Shown here: one piece after another, positions 45,621 through 54,825 of the stretch
Layout: each line of letters starts with the position of its first letter
Numbering within the stretch: the stretch's first letter is position 1
NCBI RefSeq assembly: GCF_001294205.1
Contig: NZ_LAQT01000029.1
Coordinates: forward strand, 31,720-95,719
Direction: 5' to 3'
Source: Amantichitinum ursilacus
GTDB taxonomy: Bacteria; Pseudomonadota; Gammaproteobacteria; Burkholderiales; Chitinibacteraceae
Length of the DNA: 64,000 nucleotides
Position numbers and translations under genes: made by a program
Notes under the pieces: generated by a model
The model's database searches: none
Told to the model about the DNA's origin: nothing
The model's input: only the letters and a program-made list of their open reading frames with translations

Positions 45621-45641
45621 ACCAGGGGTGGTCCTGGTTTT
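45621..45641 (+). terminator. Small intrinsic terminator after soxR
   Basis: ACCAGG (45621-45626) pairs with CCTGGT (45633-45638) around loop GGTGGT and runs into TTTTA. The stem is short, so confidence is moderate. Confidence 0.5.
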
Positions 45642-45720
45642 AATGTCGCCGCTGATCAGGCCTACTAACGGCATGCGCACCACCAATAGCGCACCCTGAT
45701 ACCTGAACCGGGAGAACGCC

Positions 45721-45876
45721 ATGTACCGTCAACTCAACAAATCCAGCGCTCAGCACAGCAAGCAAACCGAGCTGGTGATCACCGTGACTTTGTGGATGCC
45801 GCTGGCCATCGCCGCGGTGTGGTACATCGAAACGCAAACCGGCTTGCTCAGCAGCCTGTTGCGCGCGGTTCTCTAA
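45721..45876 (+). CDS. Small single-helix membrane protein, 51 residues
   Basis: The frame from ATG 45721 to TAA 45876 encodes MYRQLNKSSAQHSKQTELV and then a hydrophobic helix (VTLWMPLAIAAVWYI) and a short tail. SD GGGAG lies six bases before the ATG. I do not recognise a family. It lies between soxR and a convergent small gene; a promoter was not found. Its small size, good SD and membrane helix argue for a real gene, but coding potential of so short a frame is not decisive. Confidence 0.6.
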   Translation: MYRQLNKSSAQHSKQTELVITVTLWMPLAIAAVWYIETQTGLLSSLLRAVL

Positions 45877-46036
45877 ACCGTTCAGCACTTCGCTTGCAGT
45901 GGGGGCGGTGCCGGTCTGTCAATGACCGCATCGCGCACATCGCCGCAAACGATATCCGCATTCAAATTCCAACGCCTATCCGCGTATTTGCCGGATGGGC
46001 GTTTGCATTTGTGGCGGCGTTTAATGCGCCAATGGC

Positions 46037-46195
46037 TTAGTGCATTGAATCGCGAAAGTGGTCCAGCTCGGCATCGATATCCGGGTCATACAGGTCAGCA
46101 AACGCGTCGTCTTCCAGGATGATGCGGCTCAGTTCTTCCATTTGCAGCGGTTGACGTTGCGATTGGCTGGGGATGCTGTTTTGCGGGGTATTCAT
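46037..46195 (-). CDS. Small acidic hypothetical protein, 52 residues
   Basis: The frame begins at ATG 46195 with AGGAG nine bases upstream and ends TAA at 46037. The product starts MNTPQNSIPSQSQRQP and continues with an acidic part (EELSRIILEDDAFADLYDPDIDAELDHFRDSMH), rich in Asp and Glu. No known family is evident. It is convergent with the small membrane protein gene and precedes neither in an operon. Confidence 0.55.
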   Translation of the reverse strand: MNTPQNSIPSQSQRQPLQMEELSRIILEDDAFADLYDPDIDAELDHFRDSMH

Positions 46196-46377
46196 GATGT
46201 TGGGCTCCTCGTTGAAACTGGAGCCAATGTACCTGTGGCAGCCCCGCCGCCCGCATCGGTGTGGCGACGTAATCCTGCGTCAGACAAAGCAGCATGCGCA
46301 TGTGCATAGCTGGCCTGGAACACGGCCAGACAAGCCGCCCGCCGGCCCGTCAGATTCGGGCCGCAGGGCTTGGGCCA

Positions 46378-47745
46378 TCAGGCGTTTTCGCGCGCAATGC
46401 GGCACAGCGCGGCAAAGCAGTCCGGGTCCAGCGCGCTGCCCACGGAGCGCTGCATGATAGTCAGCGTCTCTTCAATCGGCGTCGCGCCGCGGTAGGGCCG
46501 GTCGGCGCTGATGGCGTCAAAGATATCGGCGGTGGTGATAATGCGGGTTTCCAGGCTGATCTCGGCCGCGCTCAGGCGATTGGGGTAGCCGGTGCCATCC
46601 AGCCGCTCGTGATGCGCGCCTGCCATCGCGGCCAGCTCATGAAACGCACCGATGCGCGACAGGATTTCCTCGGTAAAGCGCGCATGTTGCTGCACCGCCT
46701 GCCATTCGTGGTCTTCCAGCTTGCCCGGTTTATCCAGAATTGAATTGCTCACGCCCAGCTTGCCCACATCGTGCAGCAAGGCGGCGCGGCGCAACCAGCG
46801 CCGGCGGCTCTCCGACACGCCCAGCGCGGCCGCGATCGCATCGGTATACAGGCCCACGCGTTGGCTGTGGCCCGAAGTAAACGGGCTTTTGGAATCGACA
46901 ATCTCGCCAAAGGCCTCGGCGATATCGTCCAGATAATCTTCATCCAGGCACACGGCAAATTGCGCCGGTTCCAGCTTCAGTACGCTTTCTTCGATATGGG
47001 GCGATTCCAGTTCAAACCAGAAGGCCGGATCGCGTGCCACTTCTTCAAAGGCCGCGCACAGTCGGGGATCAAACCACTTGCCTTTGCGCCGCCGCACTTC
47101 GCGCAAGGCGGCTTTAACGCCGTGGCTCAGGTGATAAACATCAATCACCTGCGCCAGCAGCGCAATGCGCGCGCCCAGCGGAATCGCTTCGCCCGCCAGG
47201 TTGTCCGGGCGACCACCGCCATCCCAATGTTCGTCCAGGCTGCGAATGCCGCCAGCAATGTTCTCGTTAAAGCGCAACTTGCGCGCAATGCTGGCGCCGC
47301 GATCGCAACGCGTAGCAATCAGCTCTTGCGCCATATCGCCGCCGTGCTTCATCACATTCATGATCGCGCCCAGCCGCTCGCTCCAGCGCGCGTTTTTGCC
47401 GGTGTGGGCAAATACAAAGCCGAGGATTTCCGGCAGGCCGGTGCCTGCGGTTTTAAAGTCGCGTTTAAAGCCGAGGTCGTCGGTCAGATACAGCTCGCAA
47501 ATGCGCGCTGCATTGCTGCTGCAGCCCAGGTCTTTCAGCAGCAGCGTGTAATACAAATCCCATTGTTCGCGCTCGGGCAACCCCAGTTGCCGTGCAATCG
47601 ACAAGCCGATCCAGCACACCCGAATGCAATGGCCCGCAGGCTGGCCTTCGGTGATGTCGAGCGCGTAGCTTAACGACGCCATCAGCTCGGAGAGCTTCAT
47701 CTGGCCCACTTCAGGCGCAAAAGACGTGGTGACGAAGGCATTCAT
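46378..47745 (-). CDS. HD-GYP domain protein, likely cyclic-di-GMP phosphodiesterase
   Basis: A 455-residue cytoplasmic protein with two HD-type halves. The first (residues ~20-220) is degenerate: the metal His-Asp pair reads LLLKDLGC. The second is an intact HD-GYP: GHSQRVGLYTDAIA, AALLHDVGKLGVSNSILDKPGKL, HHERLDGTGYPNRL and TADIFDAISADRPYRG. Active HD-GYP proteins degrade cyclic-di-GMP; the HHERLDGTGYP motif is complete, so activity is likely. There is no obvious sensor domain besides the degenerate half. No binding partner or operon visible. Confidence 0.85.
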   Translation of the reverse strand: MNAFVTTSFAPEVGQMKLSELMASLSYALDITEGQPAGHCIRVCWIGLSIARQLGLPEREQWDLYYTLLLKDLGCSSNAARICELYLTDDLGFKRDFKTAGTGLPEILGFVFAHTGKNARWSERLGAIMNVMKHGGDMAQELIATRCDRGASIARKLRFNENIAGGIRSLDEHWDGGGRPDNLAGEAIPLGARIALLAQVIDVYHLSHGVKAALREVRRRKGKWFDPRLCAAFEEVARDPAFWFELESPHIEESVLKLEPAQFAVCLDEDYLDDIAEAFGEIVDSKSPFTSGHSQRVGLYTDAIAAALGVSESRRRWLRRAALLHDVGKLGVSNSILDKPGKLEDHEWQAVQQHARFTEEILSRIGAFHELAAMAGAHHERLDGTGYPNRLSAAEISLETRIITTADIFDAISADRPYRGATPIEETLTIMQRSVGSALDPDCFAALCRIARENA

Positions 47746-48091
47746 GGGCGTGTACTCGCAAGGCGGGGTCGGCTGCAGGGCTGCGCTGATCGCAGCGGCG
47801 TCTTTTTCTTACGCCATGACTATCGCATATTTTGCAAAGTACCGCGCCCTCGGAGCGCTACGGGGCTGATCTGTATGCCAATTTTAAGAAAGAATGCGCC
47901 GGCCCTCGGGAGAGAGGCGGCGCAAAAATGAGGAGACAACATTTCGAACAAAGAAAGACGACTCTCTGCGCATAGGGTGGGTCTAGACCCACCCTTCAAA
48001 GCCCTATGCGAGCAGCTGTGAACCTGGCGCGCCACTTGTTGAGGGCCACGGTGCGCGCCCGCAGTCCCGCTTTATAAAACTTCCCTACACC
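47746..48091. other. 346-base intergenic region with a REPIN-like copy
   Basis: Between the HD-GYP gene and the end of the alpha-xylosidase gene. The region has no supported gene. It contains REPIN-like copy 4 and, near 47860-47920, a stretch with several SD-like purine runs but no credible frame. The HD-GYP promoter must lie here; none is clear. Confidence 0.4.
47971..48045. repeat. REPIN-like element, copy 4 (right hairpin decayed)
   Basis: CATAGGGTGGGTC-TA-GACCCACCC begins the element and TTCAAAGCC and GTGAACCTGGCGCGCCACTT match the interior of copy 1. The right end, GTTGAGGGCC, no longer forms the second hairpin. Confidence 0.75.
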
Positions 48092-50365
48092 TCATTCTTT
48101 TCCGGCTTCAAAAACCATCCGCGCTTCGGTGAGCATGTGGCGGTGGCCATCAATCAGCAGCGGCAGTGGTTGTCGCCAGCCTTCCACGTCCACGTGGTAC
48201 TGCGCGCCGTGGCGTTGCACGCTGACGGTGGTGACCACCTTGCCGCCCAGATCGCGCAGCGTGGCCGTGGCGCTGGCGCCGTCGTCCAGTGCGTACACAT
48301 GCAGTTCCACCTCGCGCGCATAGTCGTAATCGGGGCGTTGGTCTTGCGTGCCGATGGCCAGCAACGTGTTGGGCCGCACGTACAGCGGCAGGCTCATAAA
48401 GCCATGCTGTTGCCGCAGCCAGCGGCCGCCTTGCACTGCCTCGCCGGTAAACAGATGAGTCCATTTGCCCGGCGGCAAATAGAACTCCACATCGCCTTCG
48501 GCATTGAACACCGGCGCCACCAGCAGATGGCCCCCCAGCAAATACTGGCGGTCCAGATAATCGCAGGCACGGTCGTCCGGAAACTCCAACATCATCGCGC
48601 GCAGCGTCGGCGTGCCGTATTCGACCGCCTGGACCGAGGCGTCAAACAGATACGGCATCAGCCGGCTTTTCCACTCGGTAAAGTGGCGCACCACCGCCAC
48701 GGCCTCGTCATCAAACAACCACGGCACGCGATACGATTTGCTGCCATGCAGCCGGCTATGGCTCGACAGCAAACCAAACGCGCTCCAGCGCTTGTACACA
48801 TCAGCCGGGGCCGTGTTTTCAAAGCCGCTGATGTCATGGCTCCAGAAGCCAAAGCCGCTCAGGCTCAGCGACAAACCGCCGCGCAAAGTCTCGGCCATCG
48901 ATTCGTACGTCGCGCTGCAATCGCCACCCCAATGCACCGGCAATTGCTGGCTACCGGCCGTGCCGGAGCGGGCAAACAACACGGCTTCGTCCGCGCCGCG
49001 TTTTTCCACCAGCACGTCAAACACCACCTTGTTGTACAGATAGCTGTAGTAGTTGTGCATCTTCTGCGGGTCCGAACCGTCGTGATACACCACGTCCGTG
49101 GGGATGCGTTCGCCAAAGTCGGTCTTGAAGCAATCCACGCCCATATCCAGCAAACGGCGCAGATGCCCGGCGTACCACTCGCAAGCATCCGGATTGGTAA
49201 AGTCGACGATGCCCTGGCCCGGTTGCCAGCGGTTCCATTGCCACACAGCGCCATCGGGCTTCTGCAGCAGATAGCCTTTGGCCTTGCCCTCAGCAAACAG
49301 CGGCGATGGTTGCGCGATATACGGATTGATCCACACGCAGATCTTCAGCCCGCGCGCCTTCAGCCGCGCCAGCATGCCCGCGGGGTCGGGGAAGGTTTCG
49401 CGGTTCCATTCAAAATCGCACCAGTGGAAAGCCTTCATCCAGAAGCAATCAAAATGGAATACATGCAGCGGAATCTGCCGCTCGGCCATGCCATCGATAA
49501 AATGATTCACCGTGGCTTCGTCGTAATCCGTGGTAAACGACGTGGTTAGCCACAGCCCGAACGACCACGCTGGCGGTAGCGCCGGGCGGCCGGTCAATCG
49601 GGTATAGCGGTCCAGCACTTGCTTCGGGGTGGGGCCGTCGATCACAAAATATTCCAGCGCCTGGCCCGCCACGCTGAACTGCACTTTGGTGACCTTTTCG
49701 CTGCCCACTTCGTACGACACGTTTTCGGGGTGATTTACAAACACGCCGTAGCCGCGATTGGTCAGATAGAACGGGATGTTTTTGTACGCTTGCTCGGTAC
49801 TGGTGCCGCCATCGCGGTTCCAGCTTTCCACCACCTGGCCGTTTTTAACGAAGGCGGTAAAGCGCTCGCCCAAGCCGTAGACGTTTTCCCCCACGCCCAG
49901 GTCCAGGCGCTCAAACATAAAGGGTGCGCCGCCTTGCGTGGTGTCGATGACCTGGCCGCAACCGCGAAAACCGCTGCCGGTAATGCGTTTGCCGTTACGC
50001 AAAAAGTCGATGCCCCAGTCGCCGGTCTTGGCGATGCGCACGGTCAGATCGCCGCTGGTTAAGGTAGCGACATCGGCCGTGTTGCTGGTGCTGATCTGTG
50101 GCGCGCAGTGGTTTAGCGCAAAGTGCGGGCCCACGTCGCGTGTGCCTTCAAAGTGGCTGATGCGCACGCCGATCACGCCTTCCTGCGGCGAAAAAAAGCG
50201 TAGCGTAATCAGCCCGGTATCCAGCTGACCGGCACGGCTGGCCACATCGCGCGGTGCGGCATAGACCAGCAAGCCTTGCTCGGTGACGTCCACGCTGTGG
50301 ATTTGCACCGCGTACATGACATTCAGGCCGTCTTTGATCAGCCAGTTGCCGTCACTGATTTTCAT
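48092..50365 (-). CDS. yicI: Alpha-xylosidase, GH31 family (YicI-like)
   Basis: A 757-residue retaining glycosidase that removes alpha-linked xylose from the non-reducing end of xyloglucan oligosaccharides (isoprimeverose). The catalytic nucleophile lies in [13 protein letters not shown] (near 410) and the acid/base in [13 protein letters not shown] (near 478); E. coli YicI has both at similar positions. [17 protein letters not shown] is the YicI-type substrate loop. Length is near that of YicI (772). No signal peptide: the substrate must be imported, which the ABC transporter genes upstream explain. A 22-base palindromic operator stands 32-53 bases before the ATG. Confidence 0.93.
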   Translation of the reverse strand: MKISDGNWLIKDGLNVMYAVQIHSVDVTEQGLLVYAAPRDVASRAGQLDTGLITLRFFSPQEGVIGVRISHFEGTRDVGPHFALNHCAPQISTSNTADVATLTSGDLTVRIAKTGDWGIDFLRNGKRITGSGFRGCGQVIDTTQGGAPFMFERLDLGVGENVYGLGERFTAFVKNGQVVESWNRDGGTSTEQAYKNIPFYLTNRGYGVFVNHPENVSYEVGSEKVTKVQFSVAGQALEYFVIDGPTPKQVLDRYTRLTGRPALPPAWSFGLWLTTSFTTDYDEATVNHFIDGMAERQIPLHVFHFDCFWMKAFHWCDFEWNRETFPDPAGMLARLKARGLKICVWINPYIAQPSPLFAEGKAKGYLLQKPDGAVWQWNRWQPGQGIVDFTNPDACEWYAGHLRRLLDMGVDCFKTDFGERIPTDVVYHDGSDPQKMHNYYSYLYNKVVFDVLVEKRGADEAVLFARSGTAGSQQLPVHWGGDCSATYESMAETLRGGLSLSLSGFGFWSHDISGFENTAPADVYKRWSAFGLLSSHSRLHGSKSYRVPWLFDDEAVAVVRHFTEWKSRLMPYLFDASVQAVEYGTPTLRAMMLEFPDDRACDYLDRQYLLGGHLLVAPVFNAEGDVEFYLPPGKWTHLFTGEAVQGGRWLRQQHGFMSLPLYVRPNTLLAIGTQDQRPDYDYAREVELHVYALDDGASATATLRDLGGKVVTTVSVQRHGAQYHVDVEGWRQPLPLLIDGHRHMLTEARMVFEAGKE

Positions 50366-50396
50366 GGTCGATTCCAGAGAAAAGTATTGGTCAAGG

Positions 50397-50418
50397 CGGT
50401 CGGAAACGTTTCCGACCG
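50397..50418. promoter_or_regulatory. LacI-family operator upstream of the alpha-xylosidase gene
   Basis: A 22-base perfect palindrome with core CGGAAACGTTTCCG. The core is the same as the operator at 54669-54682 in front of the transporter operon, so the LacI regulator at 54826-55860 probably controls both. Its position just before the gene, after the ATPase stop, suggests a separate internal promoter. Confidence 0.8.
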
Positions 50419-50454
50419 CAGCCGGATTGATCGTGCAAAAAGGCCGCCGCGAAG

Positions 50455-51537
50455 TTACAGCGCCAGTTCCGTCGTCTTGTCGAACACATGGATTTGCTGG
50501 GGCGCGATATACAACTTGAGCACATCGCCCATCGCCGCCGTCACCGTGCCCGGATGCGCCACCAACAAGGGTTGCGGCGCGCCGTCCACATTGAGCGCAA
50601 TAAACGTCATCGAGCCGGTGCTTTCCACGCTATCCACCACGCCTTGCACGCTCTGGCCTTCGCCTTGCAGCCGCAGATGTTCGGGCCGCAGGCCGATCCA
50701 CACCGGCTGGCCTGGCGGCAGCGCGCGGCCCAGTTCCACTTGCTGGCGCGCCGCGCCGCCAAACAGCACGCATTGCGCATCGGGGCCCACCACGCCTTCG
50801 ATAAAATTCATCGCGGGCGAACCAATAAAACCCGCCACAAACTTGTTGGCCGGTTTCTCGTACAAAGCCAGCGGCGCGCCTTGTTGCTCTACCTGGCCCG
50901 CGCGCAGCACCACCACATGGTCGGCCATGGTCATGGCTTCGATCTGGTCATGCGTCACGTAGACCGAGGTGGCATGCAGACGGTGGTGCAATTTGCGGAT
51001 CTCGGCGCGCATATGCACGCGCAATGCTGCGTCGAGGTTGGACAGCGGCTCATCAAACAAAAACACTTTGGGATTGCGCACGATGGCGCGCCCCATCGCC
51101 ACCCGCTGGCGCTGGCCGCCGGATAACTGCCGCGGCATGCGTTCCAGCAAATGGCCCAGGCCCAGGGTTTCGGCCACCCCGGCAATGCTTTGCCTGATCG
51201 CCTCGGGCGCGCTGCGCTTTAGCCGCAATGAATACGACATGTTCTTTTCGATATTCATATGCGGATACAGCGCATAGCTCTGGAACACCATGGCCACATC
51301 GCGTTTGCGCGGCGGCATGTCGTTAACGATCTGGCCATCAATGCGCAGCGTGCCGCCGGTGATTTTTTCCAGCCCGGCAATCGTGCGCAGCAAGGTGGAT
51401 TTGCCGCAGCCCGACGGCCCGATCAAGGCCACGAAGCGGCCTTCCGGCACCGAGATATTGATGTCCTTCAGCACCTGCACTGGCCCGTAGGCCTTGCTCA
51501 GGTTTTCGATCTGGATGCGATGCGTCGCCTGGTCCAC
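50455..51537 (-). CDS. Sugar ABC transporter ATPase (MsmK/UgpC type)
   Basis: A 360-residue ATPase. The ABC domain has Walker [10 protein letters not shown], signature [16 protein letters not shown] and Walker [14 protein letters not shown], and the C-terminal OB/TOBE domain of carbohydrate importers ([13 protein letters not shown]). One such ATPase serves many sugar permeases. It is in operon order with two permeases and the binding protein. Sugar specificity comes from the context: xylose-containing oligosaccharides. Confidence 0.9.
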   Translation of the reverse strand: MDQATHRIQIENLSKAYGPVQVLKDINISVPEGRFVALIGPSGCGKSTLLRTIAGLEKITGGTLRIDGQIVNDMPPRKRDVAMVFQSYALYPHMNIEKNMSYSLRLKRSAPEAIRQSIAGVAETLGLGHLLERMPRQLSGGQRQRVAMGRAIVRNPKVFLFDEPLSNLDAALRVHMRAEIRKLHHRLHATSVYVTHDQIEAMTMADHVVVLRAGQVEQQGAPLALYEKPANKFVAGFIGSPAMNFIEGVVGPDAQCVLFGGAARQQVELGRALPPGQPVWIGLRPEHLRLQGEGQSVQGVVDSVESTGSMTFIALNVDGAPQPLLVAHPGTVTAAMGDVLKLYIAPQQIHVFDKTTELAL

Positions 51538-51555
51538 GAACTTCTCCTCACCGGT

Positions 51556-52374
51556 TTACTTGAGTGCGCCTGCGGTCAAACCGGCGACGATCTTGCGTTG
51601 TAACAACATGAAGGCAATCAGGATCGGCGTCACAAAGATGGCCGAGTAGGTCATGATCCCGATCCAGTCGGTTTTGGTGGCGCCGACAAAGGCCGACAAG
51701 CCGACCGTGGCGGTCTGGTACTGGTCGTCCAGAATCAGCGAGCGGGCATATACGTATTCGCCAAACGACTGCAGAAACACCAGGATGGCCGACACCAGAA
51801 TGCCATTCACCGCCAGCGGCAGAATCACGCCAAAGAACGCGCGCATGGGCGATGCGCCATCTACCAGCGCGGCATCGCGCAGTTCGCGCGGCACCTGCAC
51901 AAAGCTGGCGCGACACAGCACGATATAAAACGGCAGCGTTTTGGTGATCTGCGCAATCACCACGGCAAAGCGCGGCGTTTCCAGCAAGCCCAAGCCTTTA
52001 AACGCGGTAAAGATCGGCGTCACCATCAGGCTGGACGGCAGTGCCTGCAGTACCAGCACGGCAAAGATGGCGGCGCTGGTCCAGCGGTTCTGCACTTGCG
52101 CCAGCGCATAGGCCGCGCCCGTGCCCACCAGCAAGGTCACGCCGGTGGTGCCGCAGGCAATCAGCAGCGAATTCCACAAAAAGCGCGCCATATTGCGTTC
52201 TTCAAACACCTGGCGCAGATGCGATTCGGCCTGCTGTGGCCAGAACGTGGGCGGAAACTGGAACATCTCGGCCGCGCTTTTAAACACGGTGATATACATC
52301 CAGTACAGCGGAAACAGGTAAACGGCGGTGACGATCAGCGCAATCACCATCAGTACATAGCGCTTCATGCTCAC
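51556..52374 (-). CDS. Carbohydrate ABC transporter permease (MalG type)
   Basis: A 272-residue inner-membrane permease with six helices and the conserved EAA loop RDAALVDGASPMRAFFGVILPLA (near 185). It starts with GTG at 52374, overlapping the stop of the partner permease gene (GTGA); ATG two codons later is an alternative. It forms the heterodimeric channel with the MalF-type protein. Confidence 0.9.
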   Translation of the reverse strand: MSMKRYVLMVIALIVTAVYLFPLYWMYITVFKSAAEMFQFPPTFWPQQAESHLRQVFEERNMARFLWNSLLIACGTTGVTLLVGTGAAYALAQVQNRWTSAAIFAVLVLQALPSSLMVTPIFTAFKGLGLLETPRFAVVIAQITKTLPFYIVLCRASFVQVPRELRDAALVDGASPMRAFFGVILPLAVNGILVSAILVFLQSFGEYVYARSLILDDQYQTATVGLSAFVGATKTDWIGIMTYSAIFVTPILIAFMLLQRKIVAGLTAGALK

Positions 52375-53273
52375 ACCATCCGTTCATTGCGCGTACTGCG
52401 CACGTAGATCACCGCCACAATCAGCACCAGCACCATCATCAGCGTGGCCACGGCGGAGCCGGCCGACACTTCAAACGTTTGCAGCGACAACTGCCACGAC
52501 CAGTACTGCGCCACTTGCGACGAATTGGCCGGGCCGCCTTGCGTTAGCGCCGCCAGCAAATCGAACTGTTGCATGGTCATGATGGCGCCCAGCGACACCA
52601 CCGCGCCCAGCGTGGATTTCATCATCGGCAGCGTAATGCCCCAGAAGCGTTGCCAGGCGTTGGCGCCATCGAGCTCGGCGGCTTCATACAAATCGGCCGG
52701 GATGGCGGCCAGGCCCACCGACAGCAGCAACATATTAAAAGGCACGCCCAACCACACGTTGGCGATGATCACCGCGTACAGCGACCATTGCGGATCGGAC
52801 AGCCAGAAAATCTTGCTATGCAGAATGCCCATCTGCGTCAGCACATGGTTCAGCACGCCGTAGTCGCCGGCAAACAGCAGTTTCCAGATCACGCCCACCA
52901 CCAGCCCCGGCATGATCCAGCCCGCCAGAAACAGTCCGCGCATAAAGGTGGCCAGCGGAAAGTCCTGCAGAAACAGCATTGCCAGCAAAAACCCGATCAC
53001 CACCTGAAACAGCAGCGACAAGCCGACAAACTGCAGCGTGTTGCTCAGCACCTGGCCCGCTTCGGGGCGGCTGAACACATCGCGATAATTGGCCAGCCCG
53101 GCAAACGGCCGCAGCAGCGTGGCAGGCTCCATCAAGTCGACTTGCTGAAAGCTGAGCACGATGTTGTACAGCAGCGGCAGGCCGGCAAAGAGCAGCAAAT
53201 ACAGCAGGGCAAAGCCCGCCAGCGTGATTTCAAATCCGTTTTCGCGCGGAAAACGGCTGAGCAGCTTGTTCAT
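52371..53273 (-). CDS. Carbohydrate ABC transporter permease (MalF type)
   Basis: A 300-residue permease with six helices. The EAA loop is YEAAELDGANAWQRFWGITLPMM (near 210), with the first helix at 15-35 (FALLYLLLFAGLPLLYNIV). It is translated just before the MalG-type partner, overlapping it by four bases. Binding protein gene starts about 50 bases upstream. Confidence 0.9.
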   Translation of the reverse strand: MNKLLSRFPRENGFEITLAGFALLYLLLFAGLPLLYNIVLSFQQVDLMEPATLLRPFAGLANYRDVFSRPEAGQVLSNTLQFVGLSLLFQVVIGFLLAMLFLQDFPLATFMRGLFLAGWIMPGLVVGVIWKLLFAGDYGVLNHVLTQMGILHSKIFWLSDPQWSLYAVIIANVWLGVPFNMLLLSVGLAAIPADLYEAAELDGANAWQRFWGITLPMMKSTLGAVVSLGAIMTMQQFDLLAALTQGGPANSSQVAQYWSWQLSLQTFEVSAGSAVATLMMVLVLIVAVIYVRSTRNERMV

Positions 53274-53326
53274 TGCATCGTTCCAGAGGCAGAGGCGGGC
53301 GTCGGGGGATGACGCCCGCGGCCAGG

Positions 53327-54535
53327 TTAATGCTTGGTGGCTTCGACGGTTTTATACGCCTGATCCATGGCTTTTTTAGGATCAGCCTGGTGCGTCAGTA
53401 CCGATTGCACGGCGGTCGAAATGGCCTTGGACACTTTCGGCCATTGCGGATTGGGGCCGCGCGGGCGCGCATATTGCATTTGCTCGTTAAACGTCTTGTA
53501 CGCCTGCGGCCATTTCGGATCTTTGGTCACCGTGTCTTTGCTGGGCGGCAACATGCCGAACTCGTTCCAGTTACGGTTGCGCTGCGAATACATATATTCG
53601 AGGAAAGCAAACGCGGCTTGCGGGTTTTTGGCGCTGCGCAGCACGGCATGGCTTTGTTCGCCCAAGGCCGAGGCGCGCGTGCCACCGGCTTTTTCTGGCG
53701 GCAGCAAAGCCACGCGCCATTTAAACTTCGCGCCTTTTTCCACCGCCATCAGTTCCCAAGGGCCGTTGATATCCATGGCGGCATTACTGTTGATAAAAGT
53801 GGCGGCGGCTTCGGACTGACGATGGCTCAGCGTATCGGGCGAGGCCAGTTTTTCATCCAGCAGCTTTTGCCAGAATGCGGCGGCGCGCGCGGCGCCCGGA
53901 TCATTCAGCTTGTCCCAATCCGCGCCGGTCGCCTGAATAAACGGCAGAAACTGGAACACGCCTTCTTCATCGCCCACCGCCGAAAACGCCAGGCCGTACA
54001 CATTTTTCTGTGCATTGGTCAGCTTTTTGGCGTCGGCATACAACTCGTCCCAGCTTTGCGGCGGCTTGTCGGGGTCGAGGCCGGCAGCCTTGAACATGTC
54101 TTCGTTGTAATACAGCGCCAGCGTGTTGGCGCCGCGCGGGATGGCGTACACCTTGCCGTTCCAGCTGGCGTTTTTCAGCGGGCCCGGATAAATCTGTTTG
54201 ACGTCGATGACTTTGGATTTGGCCAGATACGGGGTCAGGTCCAGCAGCGCATTCTTGGCGGCGAACATCGCGGTATTCGGGTTATCGATCGGGATCACGT
54301 CCGGGCCATTGCCCGACATCACTGCGCGCATCGCTTCGTCGTTGAGCGACGAGAAACCCACCTTGCGCACTTGCAACTGGATATCCGGGTGCAGCTTGGC
54401 AAATTCGCGCGCCATTTTTTCGGTGTAGTTGTCGGGCTCATCCACGGCCCAGACCGACAGCGTGGCGGCCAGGCTGGCGGCGGAACTCAATGCCAGCGTC
54501 AAGGTGGCGCACAGCGCCGAAATCCTGATGTTCAT
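53327..54535 (-). CDS. Carbohydrate ABC transporter substrate-binding protein
   Basis: A 402-residue periplasmic binding protein with a signal peptide (residues 1-23, ending LAAT). VWAVDEPDNYTEKMAREFAKLHPDI at the N terminus and GNGPDVIPIDNPNTAMFAAKNALLDLTPYL are typical of cluster-B (family 1) sugar binders. Together with the adjacent permeases, ATPase and alpha-xylosidase it probably captures xyloglucan-derived oligosaccharides; the ligand is inferred from context. First structural gene behind the operator at 54658-54682. Confidence 0.9.
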   Translation of the reverse strand: MNIRISALCATLTLALSSAASLAATLSVWAVDEPDNYTEKMAREFAKLHPDIQLQVRKVGFSSLNDEAMRAVMSGNGPDVIPIDNPNTAMFAAKNALLDLTPYLAKSKVIDVKQIYPGPLKNASWNGKVYAIPRGANTLALYYNEDMFKAAGLDPDKPPQSWDELYADAKKLTNAQKNVYGLAFSAVGDEEGVFQFLPFIQATGADWDKLNDPGAARAAAFWQKLLDEKLASPDTLSHRQSEAAATFINSNAAMDINGPWELMAVEKGAKFKWRVALLPPEKAGGTRASALGEQSHAVLRSAKNPQAAFAFLEYMYSQRNRNWNEFGMLPPSKDTVTKDPKWPQAYKTFNEQMQYARPRGPNPQWPKVSKAISTAVQSVLTHQADPKKAMDQAYKTVEATKH

Positions 54536-54657
54536 AAACCCTTCTCCCTTCCTGTGACGTCGCAGCGTGCTCGCAGATTAGCCGCTGGCGCATGGACCAG
54601 GCCGGGCGGACTGCGTGCCCGGCGTCGCGTATCAGTTACGGTGTTTTGTAGCCACCT

Positions 54658-54682
54658 GGAAAACGTTACGGAAACGTTTCCG
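54658..54682. promoter_or_regulatory. Tandem LacI-family operators of the sugar transporter operon
   Basis: CGGAAACGTTTCCG at 54669-54682 is identical to the core of the operator at 50397-50418. Directly beside it, GGAAAACGTTACG (54658-54670) is an imperfect second site. Both lie 123-148 bases before the binding-protein start, a normal place for repressor control. Confidence 0.8.
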
Positions 54683-54825
54683 GTTTGGTGCGCAAATTCT
54701 TGTCGCCGCACTCAAAAGTGTCAAGCGTTCGCTGCAAAATCGAAATGCCGCGTGTTAGAAAGCTTAAAGCGTGGGACGTTAAAGCGAGGTAAGGCGGGCA
54801 CGGCGTGATCAGGCAAAACCGCATG

